Positions 1-5,414 of a stretch of DNA of 5,414 bases are shown piece after piece. The position numbers and the translations under genes were made by a program. Each line of letters starts with the position of its first letter. The first letter of the stretch is position 1. This DNA comes from Opitutia bacterium UBA7441 (lineage in GTDB: Bacteria; Verrucomicrobiota; Verrucomicrobiia; Opitutales; Coraliomargaritaceae). Where the stretch lies: NCBI GenBank assembly GCA_002480015.1, contig DLQD01000077.1:1-5414 (forward strand). The letters run 5' to 3'. The notes under the pieces were generated by a model. It was given only the letters and a program-made list of their open reading frames with translations, was not told where the DNA came from and did no database searches.

Positions 1-1
1 C

Positions 2-29
2 CACTCCCCACTCCCCACTCTCCACTTCC
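2..29. repeat. CT-rich 7-bp tandem repeat before glgE
   Basis: Four tandem copies of a cactccc-type 7-mer run from 2 to 29: cactccc, cactccc, cactctc, cacttcc. The array ends 3 bases before the ATG of the next gene and may extend left beyond the window. It is pyrimidine-only apart from the A of each unit, so the leader has no Shine-Dalgarno sequence. It may be a simple-sequence spacer, and its role is unknown. Confidence 0.8.
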
Positions 30-32
30 TAA

Positions 33-2019
<1,987 letters not shown>

Positions 2020-2021
<2 letters not shown>

Positions 2022-2064
2022 AGGAAACTATCTCCTTGATCTTTCCTTTCAAAAAGGAAACTAT
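2020..2064 (+). repeat. 12-bp direct repeat with 33-bp period
   Basis: aaaggaaactat occurs at 2020-2031 and again at 2053-2064. The left hairpin arm at 2005-2015 can therefore pair with either copy. A second small hairpin, tttccttt (2042-2049) with aaaggaaa (2053-2060) and a 3-nt loop, would hide the second copy. The relic at 4739-4878 has only one copy, so the 33-bp unit was either duplicated here or lost there, most simply by slippage between the repeats. Confidence 0.8.
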
Positions 2065-2066
2065 TG
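2053..2066 (+). promoter_or_regulatory. Ribosome-binding region and TTG start of the ATPase gene
   Basis: The purine run aaaggaaa (2053-2060) precedes TTG at 2064-2066 with a short spacer of about 4 nt after ggaa, and ATG at 2073 with about 13 nt. In the relic copy near 4798 the ggaaac run, the TTG and the reading frame are all kept, while the ATG codon is ATC. This comparison favours TTG as the ancestral start, but ATG at 2073 remains possible in the intact gene. Confidence 0.5.
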
Positions 2067-3371
2067 CCTTCGATGAAAGAGGCACTGGAAAGATTGTATG
2101 GTGATTTTCTGGAGCGTGAGTGGCCCCAGCTCTACGGGCGCGGCTATGATCTCAGTCCCGTCCCGGGCAAGGCACTCGCTTTGATCGGCATGCGCCGAGT
2201 CGGCAAAACCTACCTGTGCTATCAGCGAATCCAGGAACTGCTGGGCGAGGGGGTGCCCCGAGAGAACATCCTCTACCTTAACTTTGAGGACGACCGCCTC
2301 TTTGGCTTCGAATTAGCGGATTGCCAGACCATACTCGACGTCTTCTACCGCGAAAGCCCGGAAAAGAAGAGCGAACCGTGCTATCTCTTCTTCGACGAAA
2401 TCCAGAACATTCCTCACTGGGAGCGTTTTATCCGCCGGCTCATCGACACAGAACTGGTTACCGTCTATGTCACCGGTTCTTCCGCAAAGCTCCTGAGTGC
2501 TGAAATCGCAACTGGTTTACGCGGTCGTTCACTCGACCAAGAGGTATTCCCGTTCACCTTCGAGGAATACCTGCGGGCACAGTCTGTGTCGCTCAACCTC
2601 TCACGAGTCGGCGAGAAAACCCGCCTTAAGCTCAACCAACAGGCCGAGCGCTATTGCCGACAAGGCGGACTGCCGGAACTGCTAAAATTATCGCCGACTC
2701 GATCCAAGGACGTCGCGCAAAGCTACGTCGATGCGGTCGTCCTACGAGATGTCATCGAGCGCCATGGCGTCAGCAATATCGAAGCACTCCGGGCTCTGCT
2801 CTATCACGTCTTGCGCCATCCCGCCACCAAACTGAGCGTCCATAAACTCTATATGGATTTCAAAAGCCGCGGCCTTCGCATCGGTAAAGACGACCTATAC
2901 AACTTTGTCCGCTACCTCAGCGACGCCTACCTGTTCTTCCCATTGCCACTTTGGACACGCTCAGAGAAGAAACGACAGGTCAACCCGAAGAAAATGTATG
3001 TCATCGACAATGGCATACTCGACGCCTACTCGACACAGATCACCGCCGACAATGGAGCCTTCCTCGAAAATTTGGTCTACATCACACTGCGTCGCCAAGG
3101 CCACACGCTCGGCTACTATGAGACCGCAAAAGGGCACGAAATCGATTTCGTTTACAAGGAAGCCGAAACCACCGTCCTCATGCAAGTCGCTTGGACTTTA
3201 CAAGACGAAGCCACGCGCCAACGCGAAATCAGAGCACTCGAAGAAGCTGCCAAAGAGTTCAGCAACAGCCGAAGTATCATCGTCACACTCGACGAAGAAT
3301 GGACATCCGAGGATGAGACAATCCGAGTGCTGCCGCTTTGGAAGTTCTTACTCTATGGAAACTCTCGATGA
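2064..3371 (+). CDS. AAA_14 / DUF4143 family ATPase
   Basis: A 435-residue protein of the widespread family with an N-terminal AAA_14 ATPase and a C-terminal DUF4143 domain, near the usual 380-450 residues. The Walker A motif is GMRRVGKT (42-49), Walker B is YLFFDEIQ (107-114, acidic pair D111/E112), and VTGSSAKLLS (136-145) matches the sensor-1 strand. LRGRS (152-156) followed by FPFTFEEYL (162-170) is the usual link after the ATPase core. DUF4143 holds GAFLENLVY (331-339) and GHEIDFV (357-363), as in its restriction-endonuclease-like fold. The strand that often reads EVK is MQVAW (373-377) here, so nuclease chemistry is doubtful. The end LPLWKFLL looks complete. The cellular role of the family is not established; copies are often found in accessory regions and next to toxin-antitoxin genes. 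The gene starts 42 bp after glgE on the same strand, so co-transcription is possible. The start codon is TTG at 2064 or ATG at 2073. Confidence 0.9.
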   Translation: MPSMKEALERLYGDFLEREWPQLYGRGYDLSPVPGKALALIGMRRVGKTYLCYQRIQELLGEGVPRENILYLNFEDDRLFGFELADCQTILDVFYRESPEKKSEPCYLFFDEIQNIPHWERFIRRLIDTELVTVYVTGSSAKLLSAEIATGLRGRSLDQEVFPFTFEEYLRAQSVSLNLSRVGEKTRLKLNQQAERYCRQGGLPELLKLSPTRSKDVAQSYVDAVVLRDVIERHGVSNIEALRALLYHVLRHPATKLSVHKLYMDFKSRGLRIGKDDLYNFVRYLSDAYLFFPLPLWTRSEKKRQVNPKKMYVIDNGILDAYSTQITADNGAFLENLVYITLRRQGHTLGYYETAKGHEIDFVYKEAETTVLMQVAWTLQDEATRQREIRALEEAAKEFSNSRSIIVTLDEEWTSEDETIRVLPLWKFLLYGNSR

Positions 3372-3477
3372 TGTTAAGCGCGAAACCGGAACGCATCATC
3401 TGCGGGATGGTGACATAGCCGGAGCCGAAAACGATGGCATTCGGCGACGTCGCCACCGGCAGCATGAAGGCGCAGGA
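3367..3477 (-). pseudogene. C-terminal fragment of a DASS/SLC13 anion:sodium symporter
   Basis: On the minus strand the translation from 3477 down to 3367 contains SCAFMLPVATSPNAIVFGSG followed by YVTIPQMMRSGFALN. This is the conserved late signature of divalent anion:Na+ symporters (usually SCAFMLPVATPPNAIVFGSG). About 37 residues survive of a protein that is normally 450-500 long. The upstream part is missing and the reading past 3367 runs into the antisense of the ATPase end and loses similarity. The fragment abuts, and by a few bases overlaps, the ATPase stop, so a recombination breakpoint lies near 3367-3371. It is not functional. Confidence 0.8.
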
Positions 3478-3549
3478 CGGTTTGTATCTGGATCTGAAGA
3501 TCCCCTAGGATCGCGCGAAGCTCGCAAACCCGGAGCTTTTTCCGGGGCA

Positions 3550-3663
3550 ATACACTGGGATAATAAACAGGTCGGCACCCTCGACCTCTCGCCCGAGCAC
3601 CTCGGCCTCGCCCACGAATGCAGCCTCCGCCTCGTCGATCAGTTCGCCCACGCGCTCAAAGAA
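3550..3663 (+). pseudogene. glgE relic A (codons 592-629)
   Basis: This stretch aligns without gaps to glgE 1806-1919, with 10 differences in 114 bp by hand count. It includes a 48-bp identical run from the codon for V599. The translated relic reads DNKQVGTLDLSPEHLGLAHE, then a G-to-C change, then SLRLVDQFAHA. Of nine changed codons, four are synonymous. Similarity stops abruptly on both sides: before it lies unassigned sequence after the DASS fragment, after it unassigned sequence. The frame happens to be open, but there is no start or domain, so this is debris, not a gene. Confidence 0.9.
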
Positions 3664-3860
3664 ACCAGGCAGGCCCCTAGGCGCTCGGCCGTCTTCGTAA
3701 AAATCAGCTGCAATTTCAAAGAGGGCGGGTCAGGCGGCCACCTAAAGGAAGCCGCATACCTGTGTCCGCTAGTTTAGCGCGGGACGCGTTCCTGTAACTC
3801 TTGTAGTTTGCGGCCCCCCTTGATTTAATGGCACCCTAAGAAATCAACCGCCTGAATGCT
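3664..3860. other. Unassigned sequence after glgE relic A
   Basis: No reading frame here resembles a known protein on either strand. The left part is GC-rich and continues the open frame of relic A to a TAG near 3777. From about 3815 the sequence becomes AT-rich, which marks the start of the island holding the RHH gene. The 69-111 bp between the DASS fragment and relic A (about 3478-3549) are likewise unassigned. The 8-mer cccctagg flanks relic A on both sides (3502-3509 and 3674-3681). Confidence 0.5.
3820..3847. repeat. 7-bp inverted repeat, 14-nt loop
   Basis: ttgattt (3820-3826) and aaatcaa (3841-3847) are exact reverse complements. There is no T tract on either side, so this is not a convincing terminator. 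It lies at the change from GC-rich debris to the AT-rich island. Confidence 0.35.
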
Positions 3861-3921
3861 GTGTTGCCAAATTTCACTCTTTTGAGCGCAATATTAAGTA
3901 TTATAGCTATATTAACTTGCG

Positions 3922-3951
3922 TTGACTCCTATTCCGCCCGCCCCCTTAAAA
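3922..3951 (+). promoter_or_regulatory. Possible weak promoter of the RHH gene
   Basis: TTGACT (3922-3927) is close to a sigma-70 -35 box. With an 18-nt spacer it is followed by ttaaaa (3946-3951), a poor -10 match. Transcription would start shortly before the ATG at 3972. The surrounding AT-rich leader offers other chance matches. Confidence 0.25.
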
Positions 3952-3971
3952 ACTACAAAAATACAAAGGTC

Positions 3972-4184
3972 ATGAAAAAGACACAATTAAACTGTTGGAT
4001 CCCCGAAAATACATTTCAACTTATCGACTCAAGAGCGAAGAGGTTAGGCATGAAAGCCTCTGCTTATGGATCCATGATTTTGAACACTTGGGCAGAGTCC
4101 GGAAAGGGCGTCACCCAAATTGAGGCTGAGATAGAAGCGTTACAAGTAGCCGAGCCGCAACGCCCTTATAATAAAAAAAAGTAG
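3972..4184 (+). CDS. Small putative ribbon-helix-helix DNA-binding protein
   Basis: The 70-residue protein starts MKKTQLNCWIPENTF. A predicted beta strand (about 3-10) is followed by a helix (13-25), a G-M turn at 26-27 and a second helix (29-42). This is the layout of MetJ/Arc-type ribbon-helix-helix proteins, which dimerise and bind operator DNA, often as antitoxins or plasmid and phage regulators. A charged tail with a short acidic helix (48-58) ends in NKKK. ATG 3972 is preferred: it is preceded by aaagg at 3965-3969, although the spacer is short, and the fold begins at once. Upstream GTG/TTG codons at 3861-3866 would add a hydrophobic 37-residue stretch from AT-rich leader sequence, which I judge unlikely. 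No toxin partner follows. The TAG stop ends on the first base of the inverted-repeat element, so the original C-terminus may have been altered by its insertion. Function is inferred from fold pattern only. Confidence 0.55.
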   Translation: MKKTQLNCWIPENTFQLIDSRAKRLGMKASAYGSMILNTWAESGKGVTQIEAEIEALQVAEPQRPYNKKK

Positions 4185-4205
4185 GTTCTTCGCTATTTTT
4201 AATGG
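4184..4205 (+). repeat. Left terminal inverted repeat (22 bp)
   Basis: The repeat starts ggttcttcgc and ends tttttaatgg. It matches the reverse complement of 4671-4692 at every position. Its first base is the last base of the TAG stop of the preceding small gene. Confidence 0.85.
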
Positions 4206-4232
4206 ATCCATGAAAACCGGAACACTCAATGA

Positions 4233-4373
4233 CCTCTGAGAAGAGGAATGGCTTGAGATTCTAAACCGGAGAGTTTTACCGCGGAGGCACCGACGTAGCA
4301 CGAGTAGCGCGGAAATGGTAAAGCGTGGAGCGCTTTGCCCCGAAGGGGTGATGAGAGCGGATGCCCTTTGGGC
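4233..4373 (+). other. Run of consecutive hairpins inside the element
   Basis: Five stems follow each other: cctct/agagg with a gaga loop (4233-4246); ccgcg/cgcgg enclosing about 24 nt (4279-4312); a 9-pair stem ggtaaagcg/cgctttgcc with loop tggag (4317-4339, one G-U pair if transcribed on +); cccc/gggg with loop gaa (4338-4348, sharing two bases with the previous stem); and gccc/gggc with loop ttt (4363-4373). No protein frame fits. It could be a structured RNA or a REP-like repeat. Transcription is not shown. Confidence 0.4.
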
Positions 4374-4409
4374 GAGCGAGGAACAAACGGAGCAGTGATA
4401 GACTTAGAA

Positions 4410-4568
4410 TTACAGGACGAGAGGCTTGATCCCATCTTTTAAGACGGGCCCATTAAAATTCATTAGCAGTCCCACCCGGCACTGCGTCAGCCGCATATAA
4501 GTTTGCACCTCAATTGCAGCGCCCATGATCTTCTTCGTCAGTTCTTCCTCAATAAGTGATTCATTCAT
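4410..4568 (-). pseudogene. GxxExxY family gene with internal deletion
   Basis: The translation from ATG 4568 begins MNESLIEEELTKKIMGAAIE, the usual N-terminus of GxxExxY proteins (PF13366, PD-(D/E)xK-like). After V21 it jumps straight to QTYMRLTQCRVGLLMNFN and VLKDGIKPLVL, the usual C-terminus. Family members are about 120-130 residues; this one has 52. The lost middle holds the GxxExxY motif itself and the acidic catalytic strands, so the product cannot be a normal family member. The join keeps frame. The frame is open up to 4604, and a GGAGGAGG purine run lies at 4606-4613, but it is too close to TTG 4604 and far from ATG 4568. The function of the intact family is not established. Confidence 0.8.
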
Positions 4569-4610
4569 AAATAATGAGAGTTTTAAATCTCTGATGACAA
4601 GCAAGCCTCC

Positions 4611-4627
4611 TCCGTGTCTCGGTGTCT
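4611..4627. repeat. 8-bp imperfect tandem repeat upstream of the GxxExxY remnant
   Basis: tccgtgtc (4611-4618) and tcggtgtc (4619-4626) differ by one base. On the minus strand it reads as gagacac-type repeats just 5' of the GxxExxY remnant. From memory, similar cacggagacacgg repeats commonly sit next to GxxExxY genes; this is recollection, not a search. Confidence 0.5.
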
Positions 4628-4670
4628 CCAGCGCAGCGAGTGGTTGAAAATCAGAACACTGAGTGGCCTA

Positions 4671-4692
4671 CCATTAAAAATAGCGAAGAACC
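4671..4692 (-). repeat. Right terminal inverted repeat (22 bp)
   Basis: Exact reverse complement of 4184-4205. It is followed at once by the A-rich flank that forms the T tract of the minus-strand terminator candidate. Confidence 0.85.
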
Positions 4693-4725
4693 AAAAAGAA
4701 AAAGCCGCCCTGAGACGGCCTCAGG
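4693..4725 (-). terminator. Candidate intrinsic terminator, minus strand, with competing hairpin
   Basis: Read on the minus strand, gccgtc and ggcggc (4719-4704, one G-U pair, 4-nt loop) form a stem followed by tttttcttttt (4703-4693). This is a plausible terminator for leftward transcription from the methyltransferase/PIN side. A second perfect 6-bp stem, cctgag/ctcagg (4709-4725, 5-nt loop), overlaps it and cannot form at the same time. Confidence 0.5.
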
Positions 4726-4738
4726 CAAAGCCTACCTA

Positions 4739-4788
4739 CCGGCGCACATCTTCCAGATCATCGGATCGTCACATAGCTTCCTGAATAA
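4739..4788 (+). pseudogene. glgE relic B (codons 647-662)
   Basis: Translates PAHIFQIIGSSHSFL, matching the glgE C-terminus at 1971-2018. Of 16 codons, seven differ synonymously and one by replacement (Q to S). One A is missing in the last-codon/stop region, so the original TAA is out of frame. Sequence left of 4739 has no glgE similarity. The relic continues directly into the shared intergenic sequence and the ATPase head. Confidence 0.9.
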
Positions 4789-4797
4789 AGGAAACTA

Positions 4798-4878
4798 TTG
4801 GCTTCGATCACGGAGGTGCTCGAAAGATGGTATGGTGATTTTCTGGAGCGCGAGTGGCCCCAGCTCTACGAGCGCGGC
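4798..4878 (+). pseudogene. ATPase relic (first 27 codons of the AAA_14/DUF4143 gene)
   Basis: From TTG 4798 the frame reads ASITEVLERWYGDFLEREW and PQLYERG, aligned with the first 27 codons of the intact ATPase at 2064-2144. There are 10 base differences in 81, with six replacements (P2A, M4I, K5T, A7V, L11W, G25E) and two synonymous changes. Similarity ends at 4878, well before the Walker A region. The open frame continues to 5223 but is then antisense to the methyltransferase and PIN fragments, so that extension is not a real protein. The TTG and upstream ggaaac are kept. Confidence 0.9.
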
Positions 4879-4893
4879 GACTTCTCCCACACC

Positions 4894-5088
4894 TCAGGCC
4901 TTGATCTGGATGTTGCCACGTTGCAACACGCCACCGACATCCGATTTATTTGTAGCGCCACTCTTCAGGCGCTTGATTGTCGTCGCCTTGTTACCAAAGG
5001 CTTCCAAGAAAGCATAAGGGAACGCTTCAGCCTCAAAAGGCTGCTCGGCCAGCAGGGATACGGCTTCTTCAATTTCTACGGCGTTCAT
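4894..5088 (-). pseudogene. N-terminal fragment of an MmeI-like DNA methyltransferase
   Basis: The minus-strand frame starts at ATG 5088 and reads MNAVEIEEAVSLLAEQPFEA, then FPYAFLEAFGNKATTIKRL and SDVGGVLQRGNIQI. I recognise this as the N-terminus of the large class I SAM-dependent DNA methyltransferases of the MmeI/type IIL kind, normally around 900 residues or more. Only about 61 residues remain before similarity stops near 4903 and a TGA occurs at 4894-4896. All SAM-binding and catalytic motifs are missing. It ends within about 25 bp of the ATPase relic, facing it tail to tail, so a deletion joined the two. The start lies 41 bp after the PIN gene stop on the same strand, which suggests a former operon. 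Confidence 0.7.
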
Positions 5089-5129
5089 TCTACGGGATTA
5101 ATCATTTTTGAATATTGCGACGACTCGGA

Positions 5130-5402
5130 TCATTGTTTGCTCAGCACCGAAATTATTTTCTTTGGTGACACGACTGCGATCGGACTTCGGCGGAACCCCT
5201 TGGTATCCCGCGATACAAGATAGTCAGCATGACCTTCCACCGCAGACGAAATCTGAAGTGCATCTTCATAGTCATGTGAGTTGTATACAAATGCACGCTG
5301 CGCCTGAACGCTGCCAGTCGCAGGAATTTCAAAGACCTTCAGCAGCTCTTGGATGATTTCATCCGCTGATGTTTTTCCGAATTTCTTCGCGCGCGAGTTC
5401 AA
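5130..5402 (-). pseudogene. PIN-domain (VapC-like) toxin missing its N-terminus
   Basis: The minus-strand frame from TTG 5402 to the TGA at 5130 gives 90 residues. HDYEDALQISSAVEGHADYL followed by VSRDTKGF and SPIAVVSP is the C-terminal half of PIN_3-type ribonucleases, in which the D/E of DYEDA and the D near the SRD strand belong to the acidic active site. Family members have about 130-140 residues and start with a catalytic Asp in a DTNV-like motif; that part is absent. An in-frame TAG at 5403-5405 blocks extension, so the gene is broken or frameshifted, with the remainder possibly beyond the window edge. No antitoxin gene is visible next to it. Confidence 0.7.
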
Positions 5403-5414
5403 CTAACAAGTGCA

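Larger units (their letters stand above)
4184..4692. mobile_element. MITE-like element with perfect 22-bp terminal inverted repeats
   Basis: The 22 bases at 4184-4205 are an exact reverse complement of 4671-4692, giving a 509-bp unit. Inside lie a hairpin array (4233-4373), a GxxExxY gene with an internal deletion on the minus strand (4410-4568) and a short tandem repeat (4611-4627). An imperfect direct repeat lies just inside both ends (4211-4235 and 4645-4669, 20 of 25 matching). No transposase is encoded. I see no clear target-site duplication: the left flank ends in aaaaaaaagta up to 4183 and the right flank is A-rich. It could be a non-autonomous transposon or a repeat cassette built around GxxExxY genes. 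Confidence 0.6.

Noticed and set aside
2905..3777. Open frame of 290 codons running out of the ATPase gene into the debris
   Set aside because: Its first half is a shifted reading of the ATPase. Only the stretch matching glgE codons 592-629 is meaningful, and that is a relic.
3861..3971. Extended N-terminus of the RHH protein from GTG/TTG at 3861-3866, resembling a signal peptide
   Set aside because: The hydrophobic stretch comes from AT-rich leader with promoter-like sequence, and the RHH fold begins right at ATG 3972.
4066..4213. Repeated 12-mer atggatccatga at 4066 and 4202
   Set aside because: It contains a 10-bp palindrome and occurs twice within 150 bp, but nothing else extends the match, so chance is likely.
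4226..4435. Minus-strand open frame of 69 codons over the hairpin array
   Set aside because: No domain, and the sequence is a run of inverted repeats. It is better read as a structured repeat.
4622..5017. Open frame of 131 codons across the element end and relic B
   Set aside because: It is open only because one A is missing at the glgE stop in relic B. It joins the element, a relic and antisense sequence without a domain.
4879..5223. Extension of the ATPase relic frame to 141 codons
   Set aside because: After 4878 it is antisense to the recognisable methyltransferase and PIN fragments.

Overview
The window reads as bacterial chromosome with a GC-rich coding bias (C- or G-ending codons dominate in the first gene) and a decayed accessory patch on its right half. 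The gene set is a GlgE-type maltosyltransferase, an AAA/DUF4143 ATPase, and fragments of GxxExxY, PIN, MmeI-like methyltransferase and DASS genes. It would fit a member of the Verrucomicrobiota/Opitutae or a similar Gram-negative lineage. That placement is an inference from gene content, not something the sequence proves.

Left part (1-3371): two intact genes on the + strand. The first is glgE (33-2021), the enzyme that lengthens alpha-1,4-glucan from maltose-1-phosphate. It starts right after a CT-rich 7-bp tandem repeat with no Shine-Dalgarno sequence. Its stop codon sits in the loop and arm of a perfect 11-bp hairpin. A 12-bp piece of that hairpin is repeated 33 bp later as the ribosome-binding region of the second gene (2064-3371), an AAA_14/DUF4143 ATPase that probably starts at TTG.

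Middle part (3367-3860): gene debris. On the minus strand a C-terminal scrap of a DASS/SLC13 anion symporter abuts the ATPase stop. It is followed by a + strand 114-bp copy of glgE codons 592-629. About 200 bp with no recognisable gene follow.

Right part (3861-5414): an AT-rich island holds a 70-residue putative ribbon-helix-helix protein (3972-4184). A 509-bp MITE-like element (4184-4692) follows, bounded by perfect 22-bp inverted repeats. It carries a run of hairpins and an internally deleted GxxExxY gene. After it come a second relic of the glgE tail plus ATPase head (4739-4878), a 5' fragment of an MmeI-like DNA methyltransferase gene (4894-5088, minus) and a PIN-domain toxin lacking its N-terminus (5130-5402, minus).

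The most interesting point is structural. The two glgE relics (codons 592-629 and 647-662) are successive pieces of one lost, diverged second copy of the glgE-ATPase junction, now split by about 1.1 kb that includes the RHH gene and the inverted-repeat element. The glgE tail relic differs from the intact gene almost only at synonymous positions. This suggests that it came from a functional homologue, by transfer or from an old paralogue, and not from a recent local duplication. The locus looks like a recurrent insertion and recombination site downstream of glgE. No complete new defence system is visible.
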